From Candidatus Moranbacteria bacterium UBA2206 (GTDB taxonomy: Bacteria > Patescibacteriota > Minisyncoccia > Moranbacterales > UBA2206): 8,641 nt of DNA. This document shows positions 1-5,716 of this stretch, piece by piece. The position numbers and the translations under genes are program-made. The stretch lies in contig DCUU01000050.1 in assembly GCA_002328565.1 (NCBI GenBank), forward strand, positions 1-8,641, given 5' to 3'. The notes below the pieces were generated by a model that did not search any database, was not told the origin of the DNA, and worked only from the letters and a program-made list of their open reading frames with translations. Within the stretch, counting starts at the first letter, position 1; every line of letters starts with the position of its first letter.

Positions 1-51
1 TAAATACTTCAATTACTAACAACTATTAACTATTAGCTACGAACTAAAAAT
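1..51. other. AT-rich leader upstream of rpmG
   Basis: A short non-coding stretch rich in variants of ACTA/TTA, such as ACTAACAACTATTAACTATT, which gives a degenerate short-period look. No convincing promoter hexamers and no Shine-Dalgarno sequence can be seen before the rpmG ATG. It is cut by the window edge, so a promoter may lie further upstream. Confidence 0.3.
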
Positions 52-216
52 ATGTCTCAAGATAATCTAATAAAATTTCAATGCACCGAATGCAAAGAAA
101 TCAACTATTATTCCAAAAAGAACGTTAAAAAACTTTCTCAAATGAAACTTGAATTAAAAAAGTTTTGTTCAAGATGCAGAAAACACACTCTTCACAAAGA
201 AAAGAAGAAAAAATAG
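52..216 (+). CDS. rpmG: 50S ribosomal protein L33
   Basis: This 54-residue protein is the small zinc-ribbon protein L33 of the large ribosomal subunit, located near the E site. Two CXXC knuckles are visible: C11-T-E-C14 and C39-S-R-C42, the zinc-binding type of L33. Between them lie N18-Y19-Y20 and a lysine-rich segment, and the family-typical ending KFCSRCRKHTLHKE is followed by a poly-lysine tail. Its length fits the family (about 49-55 aa). The ATG at 52 gives the canonical N-terminus, although no Shine-Dalgarno sequence precedes it. It is followed by a hairpin terminator and then tRNA-Trp; an rpmG/tRNA-Trp neighbourhood is common in bacteria, where secE and nusG usually follow. The identification is secure. 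Confidence 0.95.
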   Translation: MSQDNLIKFQCTECKEINYYSKKNVKKLSQMKLELKKFCSRCRKHTLHKEKKKK

Positions 217-228
217 TTTTCTTTCAAC

Positions 229-268
229 TTAACAAAAAGGAGACTGTTCTCAGTCTCTCTTTTGTTAA
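229..268 (+). terminator. Hairpin terminator after rpmG
   Basis: An 18-bp stem (229-246 with 251-268) closes a TTCT loop. It has one A-C mismatch and one G-T wobble. The arms are A-rich on the left and T-rich on the right, so the hairpin could terminate in either direction. The T tract is part of the 3' arm rather than following it, so partial read-through is possible. It separates rpmG from the tRNA-Trp region. Confidence 0.6.
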
Positions 269-276
269 TTGATGGT

Positions 277-306
277 TTGTGCTATATTCATAATGTTGTT
301 TATAAA
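277..306 (+). promoter_or_regulatory. Possible promoter of the tRNA-Trp region
   Basis: TTGTGC (277-282) and TATAAA (301-306) are spaced by 18 bp immediately before the broken tRNA-Trp copy at 311. The -35 match is poor and the -10 match is good. If it is active, transcription would begin within a few bases of 311. It would have to pass through the GIY-YIG gene to reach the complete tRNA. TATATT/CATAAT further upstream (283-294) are alternative -10 boxes. Confidence 0.3.
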
Positions 307-310
307 ATAT

Positions 311-346
311 GCGGGTGTCGTACAGTGGTAGTACGAAGGTCTCCAA
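311..346 (+). pseudogene. Truncated tRNA-Trp copy (5' half)
   Basis: These 36 bases are identical to the first 36 bases of the complete tRNA-Trp at 656. They contain the 5' acceptor strand GCGGGTG, the whole D arm (GTAC/GTAC stem), the 5' anticodon stem AAGGT and CTCCAA with the CCA anticodon. Similarity stops inside the anticodon loop, where a palindrome begins. Past the palindrome only CGATTCT (371-377) matches the T-loop segment of the intact gene (709-715). No 3' acceptor strand follows, so this copy cannot fold into a tRNA. Confidence 0.85.
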
Positions 347-370
347 TCCCGCCTTTCGCGAAAGGCGGGA
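347..370. repeat. Perfect 24-bp palindrome, REP-like
   Basis: Two 12-base arms, TCCCGCCTTTCG and its exact reverse complement, meet without a spacer. It is far more GC-rich than its surroundings. It begins at the base after CTCCAA of the truncated tRNA-Trp, so it replaces the 3' part of the anticodon loop. As RNA or single-stranded DNA it would form a strong hairpin. No T tract follows, so it is not a typical terminator. GC-rich CCCGCC...GGCGGG palindromes recur in many Patescibacteria genomes as dispersed repeats (recollection, not tested here). Confidence 0.8.
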
Positions 371-395
371 CGATTCTAATTTAATTTAAATAAAA

Positions 396-650
396 ATGTA
401 TTACGTTTACATTTTAGAATTAAATGATAAAAATAAAAGTAAGAAATTTTATATAGGATATTCGAGTGATTTAAAAAGAAGATTATTTGAACATAAGAGT
501 GGTAATGTATTTTCTACTAAAGATAAAAAACCAGAATTGATTTATTACGAAGCGTATGCTTCAATTGAGTTGGCCAGAGAAAGAGAGAGAAATTTGAAGA
601 AGTTTGGGTCAGCCTATGTTGGTCTTTTAAAAAGAATAGATAAGAAATAA
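396..650 (+). CDS. GIY-YIG family endonuclease
   Basis: The 84-aa product is almost entirely one GIY-YIG nuclease domain of the small YhbQ/URI-like type. The first strand is YVYIL (residues 3-7, in the GIY position) and the second is F18-Y-I-G21 (the YIG position). The helix S23-S-D-L-K-R-R-L30 with H33 supplies the expected Arg (R28/R29). STKDKKPELIYYE (40-52) and the ARERERNLKK segment (60-69) match the conserved end, which holds the metal-binding Glu. The tail FGSAYVGLLKRI is lysine/arginine-rich. No separate DNA-binding domain is present. The ATG at 396 has no Shine-Dalgarno sequence. The gene sits between a broken and an intact tRNA-Trp, so a role in mobility, by cutting an unoccupied tRNA-Trp site, is plausible but inferred. 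A DNA repair or housekeeping role is the alternative. Confidence 0.88.
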   Translation: MYYVYILELNDKNKSKKFYIGYSSDLKRRLFEHKSGNVFSTKDKKPELIYYEAYASIELARERERNLKKFGSAYVGLLKRIDKK

Positions 651-655
651 TACTT

Positions 656-726
656 GCGGGTGTCGTACAGTGGTAGTACGAAGGTCTCCAAAACCTTTAA
701 CGGGAGTTCGATTCTCTCCACCCGTG
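656..726 (+). tRNA. trnW: tRNA-Trp (CCA anticodon)
   Basis: A complete 71-base cloverleaf can be drawn. The acceptor GCGGGTG pairs with CACCCGT (with one G-U). The D stem GTAC/GTAC encloses a 7-base loop. The anticodon stem AAGGT/ACCTT encloses CTCCAAA, giving CCA. A 4-base variable loop TAAC is followed by T stem GGGAG/CTCTC (one G-U) with loop TTCGATT. The discriminator is G73, as expected for bacterial tRNA-Trp. The terminal CCA is not encoded (G is followed by CAA), so it must be added after transcription. Only 5 bases separate it from the GIY-YIG stop codon, with no promoter of its own visible. It probably matures from a longer transcript. Confidence 0.95.
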
Positions 727-731
727 CAATT

Positions 732-761
732 AAAACAAGGCTCACTGGAGCTTTGTTTTTT
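732..761 (+). terminator. Intrinsic terminator after tRNA-Trp
   Basis: A 12-bp stem (732-743 with 748-759) with one G-T wobble closes an ACTG loop and runs into a T tract ending at 761. It lies five bases beyond the tRNA end, so it should define the 3' end of the tRNA-Trp transcript and isolate it from the accessory operon downstream. Confidence 0.88.
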
Positions 762-805
762 GTATAAATAGGCAATATTAACACTGGGGGAAGATGGGGT
801 CGCGC

Positions 806-834
806 TTGAATTTCTGCTTGGTTAGTGGTAATAT
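806..834 (+). promoter_or_regulatory. Promoter of the protease-mod operon
   Basis: TTGAAT (806-811) and TAATAT (829-834) are spaced by exactly 17 bp, and TGG before the -10 resembles an extended -10 TGn. Each hexamer matches the sigma-70 consensus in four positions. Transcription would start near 841, giving a leader of about 26 bases to the ATG at 868. A second possible -10, TATAGA (855-860), lies 7 bases before that ATG and would give a leaderless message. Confidence 0.5.
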
Positions 835-867
835 GAGATTGTAGCATTTTAATTTATAGAAAATTTT

Positions 868-1884
868 ATGAATACTCAGGATATCATTAAAAAAATTGAA
901 GAATTGCGAGGTTCAAAAGTTATAACCTATGCAACCAGTGACAGACAAGGGCCAGTCAATGCTCGCGTAGCAATGGATATTATCCCGATTATTAGCTCGC
1001 AACTGCGGCGTATCGGAAAACAGGAAAAGATTGATCTGGTGCTGTATAGCGCTGGTGGTGACACAATGGTGCCATGGCGTTTGGTTTCGATGATTCGCGA
1101 ATATTGTGATAAATTTTCGGTTATTATCCCTTATAAAGCCCATAGTGCGGCGACTATGATCTCCCTGGGAGCGGATGAGATTGTGATGAGTGATATGTCT
1201 GAACTTTCGCCGATTGATCCTTCGACTGCTAATGTTTTTAATCCAGTTGATCCGCAAAATCCGCAAAACAGAATTCCAATTTCTGTTGAGGAAGTGATGA
1301 GCTATTTTGATTTGGCAAAAAATAAGTTTGGAATCAAGAGCGATGAGGAACTGACCAAAATTTTCAACAAGTTTGTGGAAAGCACGCCGTCCATTCATCC
1401 ATTGGCATTGGGCAATGTGAACCGCACACATAACCTGATTAAAATTCTGGCGAAAAGATTACTTAAGAGTCACAAGGAGTCAATGAAAGAGGATGAAGTG
1501 GAAAAAGTGATTGAATTTCTGACAGAAAAACTTTATTCGCATCAATATTACATCGGACGCAAAGAAGCCAAAGAAGATCTGGGCATAAAGTCTGTCATTA
1601 TTGCCGACAAAGAAATTTCTGACCTGATGACGGAAATTTATGAAGAATACAATAAAGAAATGAAAATGACGGAAATTTGGAATCCGGAAAACGAATTTGC
1701 CAAAGGTCAAAATCAGGAATACAAAATCGCCTTTGTTGAAAACGCCGAAACGAGCAATCATTTCGGAATCAATATGGAATTTAAAAAAGTCCAACAAAGC
1801 ATCCCGCAACAAACTCCCGCAGGAATTATCCAAATTCCGCAGGAGCAGATTGCGTGGAAGATGGTTGGGCAGGGGTGGAAATAA
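868..1884 (+). CDS. SDH-family Clp-fold serine protease
   Basis: This 338-aa protein matches the serine dehydrogenase proteinase family (SDH_sah), a soluble relative of SppA, ClpP and NfeD-type proteases. The ClpP/crotonase-like core spans about residues 15-125. D56-LVLYSAGGD65 forms the oxyanion-loop strand. A91-H-S-A-A-T-M97 carries the likely nucleophile S93. S99-L-G-A-D-E-I-V-M-S-D and ELSPIDP (112-118) are the family's following strand and turn. No signal peptide or membrane helix is visible, so it is probably cytoplasmic. Residues 200-270 are charged and helical; the C-terminus is Gln/Pro-rich. The second catalytic residue cannot be assigned by eye. It heads an operon (gap of 6 to the next gene) that leads into a type III methyltransferase. 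Its native substrate is unknown. Its first half is richer in GC than the three genes that follow. Confidence 0.85.
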   Translation: MNTQDIIKKIEELRGSKVITYATSDRQGPVNARVAMDIIPIISSQLRRIGKQEKIDLVLYSAGGDTMVPWRLVSMIREYCDKFSVIIPYKAHSAATMISLGADEIVMSDMSELSPIDPSTANVFNPVDPQNPQNRIPISVEEVMSYFDLAKNKFGIKSDEELTKIFNKFVESTPSIHPLALGNVNRTHNLIKILAKRLLKSHKESMKEDEVEKVIEFLTEKLYSHQYYIGRKEAKEDLGIKSVIIADKEISDLMTEIYEEYNKEMKMTEIWNPENEFAKGQNQEYKIAFVENAETSNHFGINMEFKKVQQSIPQQTPAGIIQIPQEQIAWKMVGQGWK

Positions 1885-1890
1885 AAAGGT

Positions 1891-2391
1891 ATGGATGAAA
1901 AAATTCTAATTGTAGTTGAAGTTTTTGCAATTTTACTGTCTCCAGTGGTTGCTCTTTGGGTTGGAGAAATAATTAGAAAAAGAAATAGGAAAGAAGAAGA
2001 AAAATATGAAGTTCTGAAAAAGCTAATTGCTTTCAGATATCAGCTTCACAGCCCAGAATTTTTAAGTGCTTTGAATTCCATCGTTCTTATTTTTCATGAA
2101 AATGTAAAGTTAAAGGAAATGGTAAAAAACTTACATCATGCTTATATTAACGGAGAAAAACAAAAAATAATTGATCAAAAAATAGTCGAACTAATTTTTG
2201 AAATATGTAAAGTCACTGGATATGACGTGGAAGAATACGAAATTACAAATTTATTCCAACCAGTATCAGCAATTCAATCTCCAGTTTCAAATTATCAAAA
2301 TAATAATTCAACTCATTCAGAGACGATTGGCTCAGTAGAAATAAATAATTCTATTTCGAATAAGGAAAGTATTACAAGCGGTAATTTATAA
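1891..2391 (+). CDS. DUF6680-like membrane-anchored protein
   Basis: The 166-aa product has one N-terminal membrane helix (about residues 5-27, ILIVVEVFAILLSPVVALWV), then a basic stretch RKRNRKEEEK. By the positive-inside rule this puts the C-terminal domain in the cytoplasm. The sequence AFRYQLHSPEFLSALNSIVLIF (47-68) and the later LIFEICKVTGYDVEEYEI pattern (about 101-119) resemble the DUF6680 family, in which an R..LSPE..ALN core follows a membrane anchor. Residues 125-166 are Asn/Ser-rich and probably disordered. No enzymatic motif is visible. It lies 6 bases after the protease gene and 14 before the DUF6941-like gene, so all are probably co-transcribed. AAAAGG ends only one base from the ATG, too close to be a normal ribosome site. 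Family assignment is from memory of the pattern; function unknown. Confidence 0.65.
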   Translation: MDEKILIVVEVFAILLSPVVALWVGEIIRKRNRKEEEKYEVLKKLIAFRYQLHSPEFLSALNSIVLIFHENVKLKEMVKNLHHAYINGEKQKIIDQKIVELIFEICKVTGYDVEEYEITNLFQPVSAIQSPVSNYQNNNSTHSETIGSVEINNSISNKESITSGNL

Positions 2392-2405
2392 TTTAAAATA
2401 AATTT

Positions 2406-2786
2406 ATGGCAAATGTTAAATTAAATTTTTTGCATGTTTGCGAAAATGCCTTTGTATCTCAAGATGGAAAATTGAGTGTGGTTGGAATTTTTAATCAAAT
2501 AAAAGCGGCTAATTTTCCAGCTGCGCATCCTAAATTATCAATAGTTTCGAGCTTCGCTGGAGATGCGGGTAATTATTCAGAGATTATTGAAATTGTTTCT
2601 CCGACGGGGGAAATAATTGCTAGAGCGGAAAATAATGAAATAGGAATTGAAAAATCCGGAGGCTCTGCCAATTTCATTGCCAATTTCATTGGATTGGTAT
2701 TTTCTTTGGAGGGTAAATACATAATTCGCGCGAAGGTGAATGGAAATGTATTAAATGAAGATAATTTTATTCTATTGAGTAGATAA
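2406..2786 (+). CDS. DUF6941-like beta-rich protein
   Basis: This 126-aa protein has the pattern of DUF6941: NFLHVCENAFVSQDGKLSVVG (7-27), a strand-turn-strand opening, then FNQI and FPAAHPKLSIV (37-47). It ends with a strand pair, EGKYIIRAKVNG (102-113) and NFILLSR. Alternating hydrophobic residues suggest a small beta-sandwich, and no catalytic motif, signal peptide or membrane helix is visible. Such folds usually bind something rather than catalyse, but that is inference. A perfect 12-base tandem duplication in the gene repeats the residues ANFI (88-95). It sits between two membrane-anchored proteins in the operon, with 14 and 3 bases of spacing. The start has no Shine-Dalgarno sequence. 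Function unknown. Confidence 0.65.
   Translation: MANVKLNFLHVCENAFVSQDGKLSVVGIFNQIKAANFPAAHPKLSIVSSFAGDAGNYSEIIEIVSPTGEIIARAENNEIGIEKSGGSANFIANFIGLVFSLEGKYIIRAKVNGNVLNEDNFILLSR
2667..2690 (+). repeat. 12-bp perfect tandem duplication
   Basis: GCCAATTTCATT occurs twice in a row and keeps the reading frame, giving ANFI-ANFI in the DUF6941-like protein. It looks like a recent slippage or duplication event adding four residues to a predicted hydrophobic strand. Confidence 0.9.
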
Positions 2787-2789
2787 AAT

Positions 2790-3167
2790 ATGACTACTGA
2801 TAAAAACAAGAAGAAAATCAAGGACACTTTTGAAGCACTGGGGATAATTGCAGCTACTCTGGGGCAGGGAACATATGGGAAAAGTGTCGATGAATCTTCT
2901 ACGGCTGGCAGTCAAGAAGGCAATATTTTTGAGCAAAAAATCAAGGAAATAGGAAAGAAAACTAGAGATATAGAAAATTTAGTAAGTGAATCAGAGCGGC
3001 GGCTTGAAAAGCTTAGCCAATTTATGACAGTTGTAGCATTTGGAGCTTTGATTGCATTTACCATTGCAACTGTAACTGTTTGTATAGATTATTTGAATAA
3101 TACGAAAAAAGTCGATGGATTAAATGCTAGAATAGAAATTTTAGAAAATAAAAAAATAAAACCATGA
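2790..3167 (+). CDS. Coiled-coil protein with C-terminal membrane helix
   Basis: I do not recognise a family for this 125-aa protein. It begins with a very basic stretch (KNKKKIK) and a Gly/Ala segment, followed by a Ser/Gly linker (31-45). A charged helix with heptad character covers about 46-77 (EQKIKEIGKKTRD...ESERRLEKL). One membrane helix follows at about 79-99 (MTVVAFGALIAFTIATVTV). A short second helix follows (NARIEILENKK). There is no signal peptide, so it is probably a membrane-anchored oligomer. Its gene lies 3 bases after the DUF6941-like gene, and its TGA stop overlaps the mod start as ATGA. That overlap suggests translational coupling to the methyltransferase. The product could be a membrane scaffold for the cassette; this is speculation. 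Confidence 0.6.
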   Translation: MTTDKNKKKIKDTFEALGIIAATLGQGTYGKSVDESSTAGSQEGNIFEQKIKEIGKKTRDIENLVSESERRLEKLSQFMTVVAFGALIAFTIATVTVCIDYLNNTKKVDGLNARIEILENKKIKP

Positions 3168-5185
3168 AAAATTCACTTATATACGAATTGCCGAAAATTG
3201 TTGATGAAGGCAAAAAGGAAGTTGAGAAAATTTTGGAGAGGCTTTCGAGTCAGAATAAGTTGGGATTGCAAACCAATGAATTAGTTTTGCCTGCCAAAGA
3301 CAGCGCCGGACTTTTTGGTGGTCAAATGCCAACTGTTGATGAAAAAAATTGGATGAATCGCTTGGTATATGGCGACAATCTTTTGGTGATGCAGGCATTG
3401 CTTGCTGGTGATCCAGAGAGTGGAATGTCTTCGATGCGTGGAAAAATTGATCTGATCTATATTGATCCACCGTTTGACAGCAAAGCAGATTATCGAACTA
3501 AGGTAACTTTGCCCGGCGTTGATTTGGAACAAAAGCCGACGGTCATTGAGCAATTCGCCTATGCCGATACTTGGAAAGATGGCACGGTATCGTACCTAAA
3601 AATGCTCTATCCGCGCTTGGCTTTAATGAAAGAGTTACTTTCTGATAAAGGATCAATTTATGTCCATATTGACTGGCATGTCGGGCATTATGTAAAAATT
3701 TTATTGGATGACATTTTCGGTAAAGAAAATTTTGTAAATGAGATAATTTATCAGGGTGCAGTTGGTGATACATCAAATAAGAATAAAAAATTTATTAAAT
3801 CACATGATACTATTTTTCTGTTTAGAAAAAACAAAGATAGCATTTTATGGAATGATGTTTTTCAAGAGTACACAGACAACAAATTAAAGATCTACAAATA
3901 TAAGGATGGGATTGGTAAATATCAATTGGGACCTTGTGATAATCCTGGCGGTGGCGGTTATATTTATGATTTAGGCTTTGGTGAAAAAACTCCTTCCCGA
4001 GGATATTCTATGCCAAAAGATACTGCATTAAAATGGATTAAAGACGGAATATTAGTGGTTCAAGAAAATAAAGTTCCATTGCGAAAATGGTATATGAACG
4101 ACCAGGGAGTTCGTTGTAAAGATGTTTGGGTGGACTTGGGAAGCGAAAGAGGATTGATGTATGCTACTCAAAAACCAAAAACTCTCTTGGAAAGAGTTGT
4201 CAACGCATCTTCCAATGAAAATTCAATCGTTGCTGATTTTTTTGCCGGATCGGGAACAACTGGAGCAGTGGCTGAGAAATTGGGTCGCAAATGGATTATG
4301 TCCGATCTTGGTAAGCCGGCGAGTTTAGTGATGCGCAAACGACTCATTGATCAAAACGCCAAGCCATTCTTACTCCAATCAATTGGTGATTATCAAAAAG
4401 AAGCTTTCACTTCTTCAAAACAATTTCGCCGTATTGGCGATCTGGCAAATGTGGTTTTGCAACTTTTTGGCGCCATTCCATTTACGGATGATCAAAATCC
4501 CAACCGCAATGTCGGATACATCAAAGACAGTCGCACTTTGGTGCTGGTGGATTCTCCAAGCAAACTCACCGGTCTTGCCACTCTCAAAAAAGCCATTGAG
4601 CATAGAAATTCTTTTATGGGTGGTTGGAACAAAGTCGTGGTTTTGGGTTGGAATTTTACCTATGACATCACCGAAGCTATCCAGTCACTGAACGATAAAG
4701 ATTTGGAAGTGTTAGTTATTCCGCCAGATCTTTTGGACAAGCTAAAAACCAAAGCCAGCTACAAAGATTTGATTGAAAAAAGAAAAATCAGATTTTCGTC
4801 TTTGCAATACCTTTCCCTGAAACCAATTGTGAAAGAAAATCTCTCCGGTGATAACGAAAAGCTGGAGATAGAACTTGATAATTATGTTCTGCTTTCACCA
4901 GATAATATTCCGTTGGATGACAAAGATAAAGAAAAATTGCGAGATATTATAGCCAAAGATCCGTTGGCTCTGGTTGAATATTGGAGTATTGATCCGGATT
5001 ATGACGGCATCACTTTTCGTAGTCGTTGGCAAGATTATCGTGGCAACACAGAAAATGACAATGACCCGCTTCATGTTGTTCGCAAAACACAACTGACTGT
5101 TTCCAAAAAAGATAATCGCAAGATTTGTGTCAAGGCGGTGGATGTGTTTGGCTTTGAAAGTATTGCGGTGGAGGATATAAAATAA
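3164..5185 (+). CDS. mod: Type III R-M DNA methyltransferase (Mod)
   Basis: A complete 673-aa Mod subunit. It would methylate adenine N6 within an asymmetric site using S-adenosylmethionine, and it supplies site recognition to Res. The motif order is that of a beta-class enzyme: catalytic motif IV D101-P-P-F104 comes first, after LIYI. The SAM-binding motif I F360-A-G-S-G-T-T366 follows later, preceded by ATQKPKTLLERVV (about 337-349). The N-terminus LIYELPKIVDEGKKEVEKILERL is typical of this Mod subfamily. Residues about 185-310 lie between the motifs and should be the target recognition domain; their DNA is clearly more AT-rich than the flanks. The C-terminal third, ending FGFESIAVEDIK, is also family-typical. 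The start overlaps the upstream stop (ATGA). DPPF replaces the commoner DPPY, which is acceptable. The next gene is an NYN nuclease instead of res. Confidence 0.93.
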   Translation: MKNSLIYELPKIVDEGKKEVEKILERLSSQNKLGLQTNELVLPAKDSAGLFGGQMPTVDEKNWMNRLVYGDNLLVMQALLAGDPESGMSSMRGKIDLIYIDPPFDSKADYRTKVTLPGVDLEQKPTVIEQFAYADTWKDGTVSYLKMLYPRLALMKELLSDKGSIYVHIDWHVGHYVKILLDDIFGKENFVNEIIYQGAVGDTSNKNKKFIKSHDTIFLFRKNKDSILWNDVFQEYTDNKLKIYKYKDGIGKYQLGPCDNPGGGGYIYDLGFGEKTPSRGYSMPKDTALKWIKDGILVVQENKVPLRKWYMNDQGVRCKDVWVDLGSERGLMYATQKPKTLLERVVNASSNENSIVADFFAGSGTTGAVAEKLGRKWIMSDLGKPASLVMRKRLIDQNAKPFLLQSIGDYQKEAFTSSKQFRRIGDLANVVLQLFGAIPFTDDQNPNRNVGYIKDSRTLVLVDSPSKLTGLATLKKAIEHRNSFMGGWNKVVVLGWNFTYDITEAIQSLNDKDLEVLVIPPDLLDKLKTKASYKDLIEKRKIRFSSLQYLSLKPIVKENLSGDNEKLEIELDNYVLLSPDNIPLDDKDKEKLRDIIAKDPLALVEYWSIDPDYDGITFRSRWQDYRGNTENDNDPLHVVRKTQLTVSKKDNRKICVKAVDVFGFESIAVEDIK

Positions 5186-5204
5186 TTTTTTCAAGCTTAA
5201 TAAT

Positions 5205-5714
5205 ATGCAAAAAGAAAAAAACTATGCTTTTATAGACGGTCAAAATCTTCATATGGGAACGACGAAGACAGACCCATCTTGGAAAATAGACTTTAAAAAA
5301 TTTAGAATATTTTTAAAGGATAAATATCATATTGAGATAGCTTATTATTTTTTGGGATGTGTTTTTGAAGAGAAAAGAGATCTTTATACCAAAATTCAAG
5401 AGGCTGGATTCATTCTTGTTTTTAGGGAACATAATGCCGCAATGATTGGAAAAAAGAAAGGCAATGTGGATGCGGATATAGTATTTTCAGTAATGAAAAA
5501 GTTATATCAAAAAGAAAATTTTGATAAGATTGTTTTGATCTCGGGAGACGGAGATTATAAGAGGATGGTTGATTTTTTGATTGAAGAAAAAAGATTTAAA
5601 AAAGCGTTGTTTCCGAATAAGAAATTTGCTTCATCCTTATATAAGAAACTGGGATCGGAATATTTTGATTATTTAGACAGTGAGCACATAAAAGCAAAGA
5701 TTATATTGGAGTAA
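5205..5714 (+). CDS. NYN domain (LabA/PIN-like) nuclease
   Basis: This 169-aa protein has the acidic motifs of NYN/LabA nucleases, PIN-fold enzymes thought to cut RNA with a metal ion. The first strand gives AFID11GQN14, the middle helix begins GNVD89AD91IVFSVM, and the third motif is KIVLISGD115GD117YKRMV. The ending LGSEYFDYLDSE is also typical. All expected acidic residues are present, so it should be active. It has no extra domain and no membrane helix. It starts 19 bases after mod with no Shine-Dalgarno sequence and ends just before a hairpin. It is AT-rich (11 of 60 bases are G or C at 5281-5340) compared with neighbouring mod and res ends, suggesting later insertion. A defence accessory or RNA-turnover function is possible; the substrate is unknown. 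Confidence 0.85.
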   Translation: MQKEKNYAFIDGQNLHMGTTKTDPSWKIDFKKFRIFLKDKYHIEIAYYFLGCVFEEKRDLYTKIQEAGFILVFREHNAAMIGKKKGNVDADIVFSVMKKLYQKENFDKIVLISGDGDYKRMVDFLIEEKRFKKALFPNKKFASSLYKKLGSEYFDYLDSEHIKAKIILE

Positions 5715-5716
5715 AT

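Larger units (their letters stand above)
311..655 (+). mobile_element. Candidate mini mobile unit at tRNA-Trp
   Basis: A 36-bp exact direct repeat, the first half of tRNA-Trp, occurs at 311-346 and again at 656-691. Between the copies lie a perfect palindrome (347-370) and a GIY-YIG endonuclease gene (396-650). Each part is directly visible. That they form one mobile unit is inference: the left copy is the interrupted native gene and the right copy has been restored to full length. The opposite reading also fits, in which a partial copy of the tRNA was duplicated to the left. No transposase, integrase or reverse transcriptase is present. The unit would be about 345 bp long. Confidence 0.4.

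Noticed and set aside
347..655. Group I or archaeal-type intron inside tRNA-Trp with a homing endonuclease
   Set aside because: The sequence after the GIY-YIG gene restarts with the whole tRNA, including its 5' half, rather than only the 3' half. Splicing 346 to any later point would not be needed to make a tRNA, and I saw no group I core pairing.
821..838. D-arm-like GTTAGTGGTAATATGAG before the protease gene
   Set aside because: No stems can be drawn around it; the same bases make better sense as an extended -10 promoter.
614..847. Minus-strand reading frame over tRNA-Trp
   Set aside because: It is the antisense of the tRNA, the terminator and part of the GIY-YIG gene. It has no protein-family signature.
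913..1833. Two long minus-strand frames opposite the protease gene
   Set aside because: They mirror a well-supported + strand gene with clear family motifs; their translations are rich in His/Phe/Asn with no recognisable domain.
4347..4691. Plus-strand overlapping frame inside mod
   Set aside because: It lies in another frame of the Mod C-terminal region, with no domain pattern and no start signal.
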